A stretch of 42,500 nt of DNA from Caenispirillum bisanense. Its GTDB lineage: Bacteria > Pseudomonadota > Alphaproteobacteria > Rhodospirillales > UBA2165. Below the pieces are notes generated by a model, which saw only the letters and a program-made list of their open reading frames with translations, searched no databases and was not told the origin of the DNA. The stretch is taken from positions 1 to 42,500 of the forward strand of contig CAMDWJ010000035.1 in assembly GCA_945877815.1 (NCBI GenBank), in the 5' to 3' direction. A program made the translations under genes and the position numbers. Positions within the stretch are counted from its first letter, which is position 1, and each line of letters opens with the position of its first letter. Below, piece by piece: positions 16,852 through 27,134 of the stretch.

Positions 16852-18999
16852 TCAATTCGCACGCGGTTCCCGCGTCTTACGCTCGGGCAAGGTATGCGAG
16901 ATGTCCTCGCCGGTGGTCTGGTCGACCGCCCGCATGGATAGCTTCACTTTGCCGCGGTCGTCGACGCCGACCAGCTTCACCTTGACCAGGTCGCCGATAT
17001 TGACAACGTCGGTCGTCTTTTCCGTGCGCTCGGGGCGCAGCTCGCTGATATGGACGAGCCCATCCTTGGAACCCAGGAAATTGACGAAGGCGCCGAAATC
17101 GACGGTCTTGACCACTTTGCCGGTATAGATCGCGCCCATCTCAGGCTCGGCCGCGATGTTCTGGATCATGCGGATCGCCTCGGCGGCAGCCTTTTCGTCA
17201 ACGGCGGCGACCTTCACGGTACCATCGTCTTCGATATCGATCTTCGCGCCCGTTACTTCGCAGATCTCGCGGATCACCTTGCCGCCCGGCCCGATGACTT
17301 CGCGGATCTTTTCCTTGTCGATCTTGATGATGGTGATGCGCGGTGCGTTCTGGCTGACGCTGTCGCGCGCGTTGGTGATGGCCTTCGCCATCTCGCCCAG
17401 GATGTGCAAGCGGCCTTCGCGCGCCTGCTCCAACGCAACCTTCATGATCTCCTTGGTAATCGAGGTGATCTTGATGTCCATCTGCAACGCGGTGATGCCG
17501 ACGTCGGTGCCGGCCACCTTGAAGTCCATGTCGCCGAGATGATCTTCGTCGCCGAGGATGTCGGAAAGAACGGCGATACCGTCATCTTCCTTGATAAGGC
17601 CCATGGCGATGCCTGCCACCGGACGGGCGAGTGGGACGCCCGCATCCATCAGCGACAGTGAAGAGCCGCACACCGTCGCCATCGAGGACGAGCCGTTCGA
17701 TTCCGTGATCTCGGAAACGATACGCATTGTGTACGGGAAGGCTTCCTTCTTCGGCAGCATCGGACGGATGGCGCGCCAGGCGAGTTTGCCGTGACCGACT
17801 TCGCGACGGCCCGGCGTTCCTATGCGGCCGGTTTCGCCGACGCTGTAGGGCGGGAAATTGTAATGCAGGAGGAAGTGTTCGCGATAATCGCCTTCGAGTG
17901 CGTCGATGATCTGCTCGTCCTGACCGGTGCCGAGCGTGGCGACGACCAAAGCCTGCGTCTCGCCGCGGGTGAACAATGCACTTCCGTGCGCGCGCGGCAG
18001 GATGCCGACCTCGGATACAATGGGGCGGATCATCTTGGTGTCGCGTCCGTCGATACGGCGGCCGGTCTTCAGGATGTCGCGGCGCACGATCTCGCTTTCG
18101 AGATCCTTGAACGCATGACCGACGGCTTGTCCGTCGATCTCCTTGTTGTCGGCGAAAGCCGCGACAACCTTCGCCTTGGCCTCGCCGATTTTCTCATAGC
18201 GGACGGCCTTCTGGGTGTTGCCATAGGCGGCGCGCAATTCGGTTTCGGCGATTTCCTTGACCTTGCGTTTGACCTCGGCGACATACGCGGGCTCGGCTGG
18301 GACCGGCCACGGATCCTTCGCGCATTTCTCGGCCAGGCGGATGATCAGGCTGACCACTTCCTGGTTGGCTTCGTGGCCGAACATGACCGCGCCGAGCATA
18401 ACTTCTTCACTCAGCTCCTGGGCCTCGGATTCGACCATCAGTACGCCTTCGCGCGTACCGGCGAGGACGAGGTTGAGCTGCGATTTCTCTAGCTCGTTGA
18501 CGGTCGGGTTAAGGATATAACGGCCGTCGATATAGCCGACGCGGCTGGCGCCGATCGGGCCCATGAAGGGAATGCCGGAGATCGTCAGCGCCGCCGAGGT
18601 GCCGATCATCGCGACGACATCGGGATCGTTATCGAGATCGTGGGCGAGCGTCGTGCAGATGATCTGCGTTTCGTTGCGATAGCCTTCCGCGAACAACGGG
18701 CGGATCGGGCGATCGATAAGTCGCGAGGTCAGAACTTCCTTTTCGGACGGACGCCCTTCGCGCTTGAAGAAGCCGCCCGGGATCTTACCGGCGGCGAAGC
18801 TTTTTTCCTGGTAATTGACCGTCAGCGGGAAAAAATCGATGCCGGCTTTCGGCGAACGGGCGCCGACGGCGGTGCACAGCACGGTCGTTCCGCCGAGGGT
18901 GGCGAGCACCGCTCCGTCAGCCTGGCGGGCGATCTTGCCCGACTCGAGGACGAGCTTGCGACCGCCAAGGTCCATTTCCACGCGTGAAATTGTAAACAT
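16852..18999 (-). CDS. pnp: Polyribonucleotide nucleotidyltransferase (PNPase)
   Basis: A phosphorolytic 3'-5' exoribonuclease and degradosome component. The 715-residue protein has two RNase PH-like domains (starting about 10 and about 310, with [13 protein letters not shown] and the active-site segment [18 protein letters not shown]), a KH domain (about 555-615, [15 protein letters not shown]) and an S1 domain (about 620-690, [22 protein letters not shown]). ATG 18999 has a clear AAGGAAG ribosome site. It follows rpsO as in most bacteria; the gap between them carries stable stem-loops. Confidence 0.98.
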   Translation of the reverse strand: MFTISRVEMDLGGRKLVLESGKIARQADGAVLATLGGTTVLCTAVGARSPKAGIDFFPLTVNYQEKSFAAGKIPGGFFKREGRPSEKEVLTSRLIDRPIRPLFAEGYRNETQIICTTLAHDLDNDPDVVAMIGTSAALTISGIPFMGPIGASRVGYIDGRYILNPTVNELEKSQLNLVLAGTREGVLMVESEAQELSEEVMLGAVMFGHEANQEVVSLIIRLAEKCAKDPWPVPAEPAYVAEVKRKVKEIAETELRAAYGNTQKAVRYEKIGEAKAKVVAAFADNKEIDGQAVGHAFKDLESEIVRRDILKTGRRIDGRDTKMIRPIVSEVGILPRAHGSALFTRGETQALVVATLGTGQDEQIIDALEGDYREHFLLHYNFPPYSVGETGRIGTPGRREVGHGKLAWRAIRPMLPKKEAFPYTMRIVSEITESNGSSSMATVCGSSLSLMDAGVPLARPVAGIAMGLIKEDDGIAVLSDILGDEDHLGDMDFKVAGTDVGITALQMDIKITSITKEIMKVALEQAREGRLHILGEMAKAITNARDSVSQNAPRITIIKIDKEKIREVIGPGGKVIREICEVTGAKIDIEDDGTVKVAAVDEKAAAEAIRMIQNIAAEPEMGAIYTGKVVKTVDFGAFVNFLGSKDGLVHISELRPERTEKTTDVVNIGDLVKVKLVGVDDRGKVKLSMRAVDQTTGEDISHTLPERKTREPRAN

Positions 19000-19051
19000 A
19001 TCTATCTTCCTTCAAACCTACAGATTATTTCCATCCATCCGACATGCACGC

Positions 19052-19208
19052 CAAACCCCTACGGTTTGCGCGCCCATCCATCAGGCCATCAGATAATGAC
19101 GCTTTACGTATAGAGAAGTTGTACCGCTTGACGGGGCGGCAGCGGCATCCGTCGTTGACGGAGCCGCTTCCCGGTTCGTCCAGAGGACTGCGTTCACCGA
19201 CGCAGTCC
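19052..19208 (-). promoter_or_regulatory. Structured rpsO-pnp intergenic leader with three stem-loops
   Basis: Three hairpins lie between rpsO and pnp. One (19185-19208, perfect 9-bp stem GGACTGCGT) spans the rpsO stop codon. A second (19141-19168) has a 12-bp stem with one bulged base. A third (19052-19068) has a 6-bp stem. None has a T-run, so they are not simple terminators. In E. coli this gap carries an RNase III-cleaved stem-loop through which PNPase controls its own message; the strong 19141-19168 stem is the natural counterpart here, by analogy only. Confidence 0.55.
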
Positions 19209-19463
19209 GAGCCGCTGGATCAGTTGTTCGTAACGGTTGGCTTTTTTGGTGCGAAGATAGTCGAGCAAGCGGCGGCGCAGGCCAACCATCATCAGCAATC
19301 CACGGCGCGAATGAAAATCCTTCTGATGGGTTTTCAGATGCTCTGTCAGATTGTTGATGCGCTCGGATAGAATTGCGACCTGCACCTCGGGCGAACCCGT
19401 GTCGCCTTTTTCGGTCGCGTATTCGCCAATAAGTTCGGTCTTACGTTCTGCAGTAATCGACAT
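19194..19463 (-). CDS. rpsO: 30S ribosomal protein S15
   Basis: S15 binds 16S rRNA and forms an inter-subunit bridge. The 89-residue product has the standard features: [35 protein letters not shown] is the helical RNA-binding core, and the end is [15 protein letters not shown] 19463 has a GGAG ribosome site. The gene begins 14 bases after truB, and pnp follows after 194 bases. Confidence 0.98.
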   Translation of the reverse strand: MSITAERKTELIGEYATEKGDTGSPEVQVAILSERINNLTEHLKTHQKDFHSRRGLLMMVGLRRRLLDYLRTKKANRYEQLIQRLGLRR

Positions 19464-19477
19464 CGTCCACTCCTGAA

Positions 19478-20404
19478 TTAAAGGTTCAACACACGGATAG
19501 GACGAAGTTCGCCGCCTTCGAATCGGGCAAGCGCAACAGGCTTACCCTCCGCCATTGCACAGAACACGGTTCCAAGACCGATATTTCTGAGTGGGGTTCT
19601 GCGGGCGACCGCCAATGCGGAAACGGATTGTCCGCTTCGCAATCGACGGGCTTCGTCCTCGGTCATGGCCAGTGCCGGGATGTCGTCCAGCGCGGTCTCG
19701 ACCGGCCGCACCAAGTCTGCGGCGGGCGCACTATGGCTCAACTCCTCCAGGTTTTCCAGGGAAATTGCGTCATTTTCGGTGAACGGGCCGGACCGGGTTC
19801 GGCGCAGTTCGGTTACATGACCAACGGTCCCCAAAGCGACCGCGAGATCGCGGACCAAGGCGCGCACATAGGTGCCTTTTCCGCAGATAACTTCGAAAAT
19901 GGCCGTATCGGCGTCGGGTTGGGCGGTCAGCTCGAACCTGTCGATGCGGGCGATCCGGGGCGCCAGTTCCATTGCCTGGTCGGCCCGCGCCAATGCATAG
20001 GCGCGTTGGCCATCGACCTTAACGGCCGAGAAATTGGGAGGAATTTGAGATATTTCGCCTCGAAATCCGGCCAATGCGGCCTCGATTTGGGCACGGTCGG
20101 GCCGGATCGGCGACGTGGCCGTGACGATGCCGTCGGCATCGTCGGTATTGCGCGCCTCGCCCCAGCGCGCGGTGAAGCGGTAACCTTTTGCGCCGTTCAT
20201 GACATAGGACACCGTTTTGGTTGCCTCTCCGAGAGCCAGCGGCAAGACCCCGGTGGCCAACGGATCGAGCGTGCCGCCATGGCCGATCTTGGCGACATCC
20301 AACATCCGGCGCACGCGCCCGACGACGGCGGCCGAGGTCAGGCCTGCGGGTTTATCGATGATGAGCCAACCATTGACGATCTGGCCGCGCCGTTTGCGCG
20401 CCAT
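19478..20404 (-). CDS. truB: tRNA pseudouridine(55) synthase TruB
   Basis: It converts U55 of the tRNA T-loop to pseudouridine. The 308-residue protein has the catalytic aspartate (Asp47) in [12 protein letters not shown], the KPAGLTS start motif and the conserved [15 protein letters not shown] segment; the C-terminal 80 residues form the usual small extra domain. The start overlaps the rbfA stop by one base. Confidence 0.97.
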   Translation of the reverse strand: MARKRRGQIVNGWLIIDKPAGLTSAAVVGRVRRMLDVAKIGHGGTLDPLATGVLPLALGEATKTVSYVMNGAKGYRFTARWGEARNTDDADGIVTATSPIRPDRAQIEAALAGFRGEISQIPPNFSAVKVDGQRAYALARADQAMELAPRIARIDRFELTAQPDADTAIFEVICGKGTYVRALVRDLAVALGTVGHVTELRRTRSGPFTENDAISLENLEELSHSAPAADLVRPVETALDDIPALAMTEDEARRLRSGQSVSALAVARRTPLRNIGLGTVFCAMAEGKPVALARFEGGELRPIRVLNL

Positions 20405-20850
20405 CAGCCACGCCCCTTTGTATCGGCGGCGTCGTCGTCCAAATCCGTATCTTCCAAATCGTCATCCTCATTCTCACCGGCGTCCGGAACGACCTCGGCC
20501 AGGCGGCGGCCGATCAGCTGGGCATAATCGAAGGAGGTGTCGAGTTCGATGCGCAGATTGGGCGCATACCGGAGCTGTACGGTATCGGCGACGCGCCGGC
20601 GCAGGAACGGTGCCGCTCGGCGCAAAGCAGGGACAATCTTTGCGTTATCGATGCCGCCGAGTGAAGAGACGAAAACTGTCGCGTTGCGCAAATCTGGGCT
20701 CATCCGCACTTCGGTGACGGTGACGACGGCGCCCGCAAGATCGGGGTCGCGCAATTCGCCGCGTTCGAGAATTTGTGCCAGAACGTGGCGCAGCTCCTCG
20801 CCGACGCGCAAAGGCCGTTGGCCCGGTTTCTTTGTCGTTTTCTTTGCCAT
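20404..20850 (-). CDS. rbfA: 30S ribosome-binding factor RbfA
   Basis: RbfA helps mature the 5' end of 16S rRNA and acts in cold adaptation. The 148-residue protein has the family pattern RVGEELRHVLAQIL, VTVTEVRMSPDLRNATVFVSSLG and LRYAPNLRIELDTSFDYAQLI. The C-terminal 25 residues are a very acidic tail (EDDDLEDTDLDDDAA), common in alphaproteobacterial RbfA. It sits between infB (53 bases) and truB (one-base overlap). Confidence 0.96.
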   Translation of the reverse strand: MAKKTTKKPGQRPLRVGEELRHVLAQILERGELRDPDLAGAVVTVTEVRMSPDLRNATVFVSSLGGIDNAKIVPALRRAAPFLRRRVADTVQLRYAPNLRIELDTSFDYAQLIGRRLAEVVPDAGENEDDDLEDTDLDDDAADTKGRG

Positions 20851-20903
20851 AGATCTTTATCGCCCGGCATCAGGACCGGACTTCATCGGACATGACGAAT
20901 AAA

Positions 20904-23474
20904 TCAAAGCGTCGGTGCGACTTCCTGAACGTCGAAGCACTCGATCACATCGCCCTCGCGAATGTCGTTGTAATTCTCGAACGACATGCCGCACTCGCTG
21001 CCCTGGCGCACTTCGCGGACTTCGTCCTTGAAATGCTTAAGAGTCGAGAGCTTGCCTTCGTGAATGACGACGTTGTCTCGCAGCAAGCGAACCTTCGCGC
21101 CGCGCCGGACCACGCCCTCGTTGACGCGGCAGCCGGCAACCTTGCCGACCTTCGAGACGGTGAAGACCTGCAGCACTTCGGCATTGCCGAGGAAGGTTTC
21201 GCGGATCTCCGGCTTCATCAGGCCGATGACCATGTTCTTGATGTCATCGCCGATGTCGTAGATCACCGAGTAATAGCGAATATCGATGTTCGACCGCGCG
21301 GCCTCATCGCGTGCCTGCTTGTTGGCGCGCACATTGAAGCCGATGATGACGCCGCCGGACGCGCCCGCGAGCGCCACGTCCGATTCGCTAACCGCGCCGA
21401 CACCGGCATGCAGGATGCGCACCTTGACCTCGGTTCCCGGCAGCTTGAGCAGCATCTGCGAGATGGCCTCGACCGAGCCCTGAACGTCGCCTTTGACGAG
21501 GACCGGCAGTTCCTTGGTTTCGCCCGCTTTGATGGCGGTGAACATTTCTTCCAGCGTGCCCCGCGCCCCAACGGTGTGGCGCGTGTTTCGGTCGCGCGAC
21601 GTGCGGAAGGCCGCAACTTCGCGCGCGCGCTGTTCGCTTTCGACGGCGGTGACTTCGTCGCCGGCGGCGGGCGACTTGGCGAGACCGGTGATCTCGACCG
21701 GCTCGGACGGTCCGGCGATTTTGATGGATTCGCCGCGATCGTTGGTCAAAGTACGCACGCGTCCCGATTCCGCGCCGGCCACGAGGATGTCGCCGATGCG
21801 CAAGGTGCCGCGTTGAATGAGCACTGTGGCAACGGCGCCACGACCAGCCTCGACGCGCGATTCAATAACGACGCCCTCGGCCGCGCGATTGGGATTGGCC
21901 TTGAGATCCATCACCTCGGCTTGCAGCAGGATGGCTTCCAACAGCTTGTCGAGGTTCATCTTCTTGGTTGCCGAAACCTCGATATCCTGCACGTCGCCGC
22001 CCATGCTTTCGACCACGAGTTCGTGTTCGAGGAGTTGTGTGCGCACGCGCGTCGAGTTGGCGCCCGGCTTATCGATTTTGTTGATGGCGACGATGATCGG
22101 AACGCCGGCCGCTTTGGCATGGGCGATCGCCTCGATCGTTTGCGGCATGATGCCGTCGTCGGCGGCAACGACCAGAATGACGATGTCGGTCACCTTGGCG
22201 CCGCGCTGACGCATGGCGGTGAAGGCTTCGTGGCCCGGCGTGTCGATGAAGGTGATGGTGCCGGCCGGGGTCTCGACGCGATAGGCGCCGATATGCTGGG
22301 TGATGCCGCCGGCTTCGCCGGAGACGACATCGGTTTTGCGTAGAGCATCCAGCAGCGAGGTCTTGCCGTGATCGACGTGGCCCATGACGGTGACGACCGG
22401 CGAGCGCGGCAACAGATCCACCTCGACGTCAGTATCGCCGCGTAAACCGATTTCAACGTCGGCGGCGCTGACGCGCTTGGCGCGATGGCCGAATTCGGCA
22501 ACGACTAATTCGGCTGTGTCAGCGTCGATCGACTGTTCCGGAGCCGCGATGACGCCCATCTTCATGAGGGAACGGACGATTTCGATACTGCGTTCGGCCA
22601 TACGGTTGGCGAGTTCGTTGACGGAAATGGTTTCGGGGATGGTGACTTCGCGCACGACTTTCACCCGTTCGCCCGGCAGTTCCTTTTTCTTCATTTTCTC
22701 GCGAGCGCGGCGCATTGAGGCGAGCGAGCGGACGCGCTCGTTCTCCTCCAACGCATCCGTGATCGTGAGTTTGCCGGCGCGACGGCGCGGCTCGCCGCGA
22801 CGCACAACCGGCGCGACCGGGCGGCGCGGAGCCGCTTTGCCGCGCAGCGCGCGGGCGGCTTCCGAATCGTCATCGCCGAGCGCTTCGAGATCCGATTTCG
22901 CTTTCGCTGCCGCAGCAATCGCCTCGACTGTCGCCGCCGCCGTCGCGGGCTTTCCGATTTCCGCGTCACCGGGGACGGTGGCGGGTTCGGCCTCGGGAAG
23001 GTCCGGATTCGCGGCGCGTGCGAGACGTTCTTCCTCGGCGCGTGCGCGCGCGAGTTCTTCTTCGATGGCGACGCGGGCGAGGCGTTCTTCCTCGGACTTG
23101 CGCGCGTCTTGCAGCGCCTTCATGCGCTGGGCGCGTTCGTGATCCGTGAGATGTGGCTCAAGCGCGGCCTGCTGACGTACCTCGATCTGCGTCGGCTCGG
23201 GGGGCGCGACGGTTTCGGCGCCGGCGGTCGCGGCCTCGAATGCGGCCTCGGCGTCCTCGTCGTGAACCTCGCGCATGGCACCGCTGGCGCCCGGTGTGAA
23301 GGTGCGCTTCTTGCGCACCTCGACGGCGACTACTTTGGAGCGGCCATGCGAAAAGCTCTGGCGGACCTGTCCGCCTTCGATGGTCTTCTTGAGCTCAAGC
23401 TTGCCAGGTCGTGCCAGGCTCAACTTCTTCTTGCCATCTTTTTCTTGGCTGTCGGTCGTATCGATATCCGCCAT
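20904..23474 (-). CDS. infB: Translation initiation factor IF-2
   Basis: A GTPase that positions initiator fMet-tRNA on the 30S subunit and promotes subunit joining. The 856-residue protein has an N-terminal segment ([28 protein letters not shown]) typical of alphaproteobacterial IF2, a charged alanine/glutamate-rich linker to about residue 280, an IF2_N-like region ([25 protein letters not shown]), then the G domain from about 355: [16 protein letters not shown] and NKIDK. Domains II-IV follow. Internal starts for shorter isoforms are possible but not proven. It follows ylxR by 22 bases. Confidence 0.98.
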   Translation of the reverse strand: MADIDTTDSQEKDGKKKLSLARPGKLELKKTIEGGQVRQSFSHGRSKVVAVEVRKKRTFTPGASGAMREVHDEDAEAAFEAATAGAETVAPPEPTQIEVRQQAALEPHLTDHERAQRMKALQDARKSEEERLARVAIEEELARARAEEERLARAANPDLPEAEPATVPGDAEIGKPATAAATVEAIAAAAKAKSDLEALGDDDSEAARALRGKAAPRRPVAPVVRRGEPRRRAGKLTITDALEENERVRSLASMRRAREKMKKKELPGERVKVVREVTIPETISVNELANRMAERSIEIVRSLMKMGVIAAPEQSIDADTAELVVAEFGHRAKRVSAADVEIGLRGDTDVEVDLLPRSPVVTVMGHVDHGKTSLLDALRKTDVVSGEAGGITQHIGAYRVETPAGTITFIDTPGHEAFTAMRQRGAKVTDIVILVVAADDGIMPQTIEAIAHAKAAGVPIIVAINKIDKPGANSTRVRTQLLEHELVVESMGGDVQDIEVSATKKMNLDKLLEAILLQAEVMDLKANPNRAAEGVVIESRVEAGRGAVATVLIQRGTLRIGDILVAGAESGRVRTLTNDRGESIKIAGPSEPVEITGLAKSPAAGDEVTAVESEQRAREVAAFRTSRDRNTRHTVGARGTLEEMFTAIKAGETKELPVLVKGDVQGSVEAISQMLLKLPGTEVKVRILHAGVGAVSESDVALAGASGGVIIGFNVRANKQARDEAARSNIDIRYYSVIYDIGDDIKNMVIGLMKPEIRETFLGNAEVLQVFTVSKVGKVAGCRVNEGVVRRGAKVRLLRDNVVIHEGKLSTLKHFKDEVREVRQGSECGMSFENYNDIREGDVIECFDVQEVAPTL

Positions 23475-23496
23475 GTCCTCGTTCTCAATCGCTCGG

Positions 23497-24114
23497 TTAC
23501 TGTGCCAAATCTACCGGGCCGGTGTCGGCCCCATCGCCACGCACACCGGCAAGCCGGCGTGCCTCATGCAAAATACGATCGGCCAATCGACCTTTCGCGA
23601 CGACGGCGTGAACGACGTGTTCGCGACCGACCGCCTGTGCCAGCTCCTCGGACGCAAATGCGTCGACGAGTGCCACGTTGGGCGCAAGCGCCCGAATTTT
23701 TCCGCGCCCGTCCGCCGCCCCGTCCGACGCGGCGAGCAGAAGACCCGCATGCTCCGATGCGAGAAAGGCGCGCACTTTTTCAAATCCGGCGACCAAAGCC
23801 CCGGATCGCCGGGCAAGCCCGATAAGATCGAGACAACGCCGACGCAACAATCGTTCTACCTGTGCAGCGAGATCGTCGGGCGGGCGCGTCTCGCGACGTG
23901 CGGCCTTGGAAAAGGCGCCCTTCGCGCAGGCAGCGCGCAATATATCGCGCTCGGGCCGCAACCACAAACCCCGGCCGGGGAGCTTTTCATCGAGATCCGG
24001 CACGACGCTGCCGTCGGGCGCGATAACGAAACGCAGCAGGGCATTGCGGGGAAGGCTCTCGCCCGAGACGATACAGCGCCGCTGCGGATCCGCATCTTTG
24101 CGCATCGTCTCCAT
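23497..24114 (-). CDS. YlxR (DUF448) RNA-binding protein with a C-terminal L7Ae-like domain
   Basis: A 205-residue protein. The first 85 residues are the YlxR/DUF448 domain ([42 protein letters not shown] split around the conserved GRG motif). From about 90 to 190 there is an L7Ae/YlxQ-like domain ([22 protein letters not shown]). In Firmicutes these are two separate genes, ylxR and ylxQ, between nusA and infB; here they are one protein in the same place. YlxR has been linked to nucleoid and RNase P functions in some bacteria; the role here is unknown but probably RNA related. Confidence 0.9.
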   Translation of the reverse strand: METMRKDADPQRRCIVSGESLPRNALLRFVIAPDGSVVPDLDEKLPGRGLWLRPERDILRAACAKGAFSKAARRETRPPDDLAAQVERLLRRRCLDLIGLARRSGALVAGFEKVRAFLASEHAGLLLAASDGAADGRGKIRALAPNVALVDAFASEELAQAVGREHVVHAVVAKGRLADRILHEARRLAGVRGDGADTGPVDLAQ

Positions 24115-24143
24115 TGCCTGCCCGCCCTGATTACATCGTCAGA

Positions 24144-25727
24144 TCACGGATTGGAGGGAGCGGCGTCGTCTGCCGCTGCCTGGTCCGCGAACCAATGAGC
24201 GCGCGCCGCCATGATGATGGCGTTCGCGTCATTGTTCGACAGTTTGTCTTTGCCGGTCTTGACGTCCTTGCCGACAATCTCGACCAGCTCGTCGCCGGCC
24301 AGATCGGCCAAGTCGTCGCGGGTCTTGATCGTCGGGCTGGCCTCGCCAAGCGCCGCCATGATTTCGTGGGTCACCCCCGGAATGCTCAGCAGATCCTCGG
24401 CGACCCCGGCTCCTTTCCAGCGTTCGACCATTTGGGCCTCTTGTTGTTCGAGGTAATTGGCCGCGCGCTCGTGCAGCTCGTTGGCCACATCTTCGTCGAA
24501 CCCTTCGATGCCGGCCAGTTCCTCGAGAGGAACATAGGCGACTTCCTCGATTGTCGAGAAACCTTCGGTCACCAGCAACTGGGCGATGACCTCGTCGACA
24601 TCGAGCGCATCGATGAAGAGCTGCGAACGCTCCTTGAATTCGGTCTGACGCTTCTCCGATTCCTCGGCCTCGGTTTCGATATCGATCTGCCAGCCGGTGA
24701 GCTGTGAAGCGAGCCGGACGTTCTGGCCGCGACGCCCGATGGCGAGCGACAGCTGATCGTCGGGAACCACCACTTCGATCTTGTTGGTTTCCTCGTCGAG
24801 CACGACCTTGGTCACCTCGGCGGGTGCCAGGCCATTGACGATGAAGGTCGCCGGGTCGGGGTTCCACTGGATGATGTCTATCTTCTCGCCCTGAAGCTCC
24901 GCCACCACTGCTTGCACGCGGCTGCCGCGCATGCCCACGCAGGCGCCCACCGGATCGATTCCGGAATCCGAAGACCGCACCGCGATTTTGGCGCGGCTAC
25001 CCGGGTCGCGCGCGACCGAGACGATTTCGATGATGCCGTCGTAGATTTCGGGAACTTCCTGGGCGAACAGCTTGGCCATGAATTGCGGATGACTGCGCGA
25101 CAGGAAGATTTGCGGACCGCGCGGTTCTTCGCGCACGTCGTAGATGTAGGAACGTACGCGATCGCCTGTATTGAAATGCTCGCGCGGAATCGTCTCGTCG
25201 CGGCGGATGATGCCTTCGGCGCGGCCGCCGAAATCGACGACGATATTGCCGAACTCGACGCGCTTGACCATGCCGTTGATGATCTCGCCGACGCGGTCCT
25301 TGAATTCCTTGTATTGGCGGGCGCGTTCGGCTTCGCGCACTTTCTGCACGATGACCTGTTTCGCGGTCTGCGCGGCGATGCGGCCGAAATCGATCGGCGG
25401 CAGCGGGTCGACCAGGAATTCGCCGATCGCGGCATCCGCCTTCTTGCGTTTCGCCTTGGCGAGATTCACCTGCGTCGCTTCATTCTCGACGGTCTCGACG
25501 ACCTCAAGATAACGCGCGAGCTTGATTTCGCCGGAGCGTTTGTCGATCTGCGCGCGGATATCGTGCTCGTGGCCGTATTTGGAGCGGCCGGCCTTCTGAA
25601 TCGCCTGCTCCATTGCCTCGAACACTTCGTCGCGATCGATGCCCTTCTCACGCGCCACGGTGTCGGCCACCATGACCAGCTCGGGATGGGTGTAGATCTT
25701 GCTGGAATCGAGTCTCGTTTCCGCCAT
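24144..25727 (-). CDS. nusA: Transcription termination/antitermination protein NusA
   Basis: NusA binds RNA polymerase and nascent RNA and affects pausing, termination and antitermination. The 527-residue protein has the N-terminal polymerase-binding domain (1-130), S1 domain (about 135-205, [22 protein letters not shown]), two KH domains (about 210-350, [25 protein letters not shown] is the first signature), and two acidic C-terminal repeats with helix-hairpin-helix motifs ([33 protein letters not shown]). It starts seven bases after the rimP stop. Confidence 0.98.
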   Translation of the reverse strand: MAETRLDSSKIYTHPELVMVADTVAREKGIDRDEVFEAMEQAIQKAGRSKYGHEHDIRAQIDKRSGEIKLARYLEVVETVENEATQVNLAKAKRKKADAAIGEFLVDPLPPIDFGRIAAQTAKQVIVQKVREAERARQYKEFKDRVGEIINGMVKRVEFGNIVVDFGGRAEGIIRRDETIPREHFNTGDRVRSYIYDVREEPRGPQIFLSRSHPQFMAKLFAQEVPEIYDGIIEIVSVARDPGSRAKIAVRSSDSGIDPVGACVGMRGSRVQAVVAELQGEKIDIIQWNPDPATFIVNGLAPAEVTKVVLDEETNKIEVVVPDDQLSLAIGRRGQNVRLASQLTGWQIDIETEAEESEKRQTEFKERSQLFIDALDVDEVIAQLLVTEGFSTIEEVAYVPLEELAGIEGFDEDVANELHERAANYLEQQEAQMVERWKGAGVAEDLLSIPGVTHEIMAALGEASPTIKTRDDLADLAGDELVEIVGKDVKTGKDKLSNNDANAIIMAARAHWFADQAAADDAAPSNP

Positions 25728-25734
25728 GGCTAAC

Positions 25735-26223
25735 CTATGCTTTCCTGTCCTGATGGGCGGCGATCAGTTCGTCGGTCAAAATCAGCTTGGCGCGCTGGAT
25801 CGACGCGAATGGCAACTCGAACTGCTTGCCGTCCTCTTCCACAATCACATTCGTTTCCGCCACACCATGCAGCCGGCCTTTGAACCGGCGGCGTCCGTCG
25901 TGCGGCGCCTTCATTTCAACACGAACATCGAAGCCGGCGAACCGCTCGAAATCCTTGAGCTGGACGAGCGGCCGGTCGATGCCGGGCGAACTCACTTCGA
26001 GCGAATAGGCGTCGTCGATAGGATCCTCGACTTCGAGTACCGCCGAAATCGCTCGGCTGATCTCGGCGCAATCCTCGACCGTCATACCTACGCCGTCGTG
26101 CCGCTCGGCCATGATCTGCAAAGTCGGGTTGCGCGTGCCGGTAATCAGCACACGGACCATCTCGTAGCCCATCGCGTCAACGATCGGCGCGAGCAACTTT
26201 GTGAGTTCCTCTTCGCGTATCAT
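25735..26223 (-). CDS. rimP: Ribosome maturation factor RimP
   Basis: RimP assists assembly of the 30S subunit. The 162-residue protein has the family's two domains: an N-terminal one with VVEPIV-like APIVDAMGYEMVRVLI, CAEISRAISAVLEVEDPI and the signature YSLEVSSPGIDRPL, and a C-terminal SH3-like barrel (GRLHGVAETNVIVEEDGKQFELPFASIQRAKL). It is the first gene of rimP-nusA-ylxR-infB-rbfA-truB-rpsO-pnp. ATG 26223 follows GGGA, which lies immediately after the T-run of a leader terminator. Confidence 0.97.
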   Translation of the reverse strand: MIREEELTKLLAPIVDAMGYEMVRVLITGTRNPTLQIMAERHDGVGMTVEDCAEISRAISAVLEVEDPIDDAYSLEVSSPGIDRPLVQLKDFERFAGFDVRVEMKAPHDGRRRFKGRLHGVAETNVIVEEDGKQFELPFASIQRAKLILTDELIAAHQDRKA

Positions 26224-26234
26224 GTCCCAAAAAC

Positions 26235-26329
26235 AAAAAAAGTGGGCCGATGGCCCACCCCTAGACTGCCGGTATCACCCGGCTACCAAAGATGACGGCG
26301 CATGTTAGCCGTAACGGCCGGAAGTTCAA
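26235..26329 (-). promoter_or_regulatory. rimP operon leader: candidate promoter followed by an intrinsic terminator
   Basis: On the minus strand a candidate promoter (TTGAAC 26324-26329, 16 bases, TAACAT 26302-26307) precedes a leader of about 70 bases. The leader holds a first hairpin (GCCGG / CCGGC, 26268-26283), then a perfect GTGGGCC-ATC-GGCCCAC hairpin (26242-26258) followed by seven T residues. That terminator ends only 11 bases before the rimP ATG, too close for a promoter to fit after it. Transcripts of the operon must therefore read through it, which implies attenuation. The terminator is clear; the promoter is only a fair match. Confidence 0.7.
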
Positions 26330-26425
26330 GCCTTTTTGGCCCAACCTCGTTTTTGCGGCCCATACGGCCAACCGCCGGATCATCGGGTAGGCAGCGCGGT
26401 TCATGCCCGCAATATCTGGGAATTT

Positions 26426-27127
26426 CTAGAGTCGGCGGAAGGTGAGATAGGCCGGTTTGCGCCCCGTGATGTTTTTCACCTCGTAGCGGGTCGCGATGGC
26501 GTCCTCCCATCTGTTGCGCCAATCGGACGGCCCTTTCGCGGTCCAGACAAAGGCCGGGTGCCGGGTGACGCGCGCCAGGGTCCAGCGCACATAGCCGTCG
26601 TCGTCGGACGCAAAGCGAAACTCGGCTCCCGGTGCCAAGATACGGGCAAATTCATCGAGCGTTTCGGCCGAAATGAGGCGCCGCTTGTTGTGGCGCGCCT
26701 TATGCCAAGGATCGGGGAACAGCACGAACAGTCGTCCGATAGAGGCATCGGGCAGGCGCGGCAATAGTGTCCTTGCGTCGTCGTCATGGATGCGGACGGT
26801 TTCGATCCCTCTGGCGTTCCCCTCGCCATTCAACGGGGCCGTGACCGCGGCGATCAAGGCTCCAATCCCGTTGATATAGGGCTCGGCGCCGATGAAGCCG
26901 ATATCGAGGTGCGCGCGCGCCTGGTGGATAAGATGTTCGCCGGCGCCGAACCCGATCTCGAGCCAGACGTCGCGCACGGGGCGCGCGAACAGCGTTCTAA
27001 GGTCAGAGGGAAGAGCTTCGGGCAGACGCAGAAACGGCAGCGCCTCGGTTACGAGACGCTGCCGCGCAGGTTTCAGCTCGTGCCCTTTGCGGCGCCCGTA
27101 GAAGCGGACGTCGGGGCCTTGGCTCAT
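26426..27127 (-). CDS. trmB: tRNA (guanine-N7)-methyltransferase TrmB
   Basis: It methylates G46 of tRNA using SAM. The 233-residue protein has the SAM motif WLEIGFGAGEHL, the acidic FIGAEPYINGIG segment and the family signature LFVLFPDPWHKARHNKRRLIS. The start ATG 27127 is seven bases after the metK stop, so the two are probably co-transcribed; the intrinsic terminator at 26235-26258 lies downstream, before rimP. Confidence 0.97.
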   Translation of the reverse strand: MSQGPDVRFYGRRKGHELKPARQRLVTEALPFLRLPEALPSDLRTLFARPVRDVWLEIGFGAGEHLIHQARAHLDIGFIGAEPYINGIGALIAAVTAPLNGEGNARGIETVRIHDDDARTLLPRLPDASIGRLFVLFPDPWHKARHNKRRLISAETLDEFARILAPGAEFRFASDDDGYVRWTLARVTRHPAFVWTAKGPSDWRNRWEDAIATRYEVKNITGRKPAYLTFRRL

Positions 27128-27134
27128 CTTGGCA

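Noticed and set aside
26259-26425. A tRNA gene (metY-like) upstream of rimP, as in enterobacteria.
   Set aside because: No cloverleaf, no TTCGA T-loop and no acceptor stem could be drawn; only the two leader hairpins are supported.
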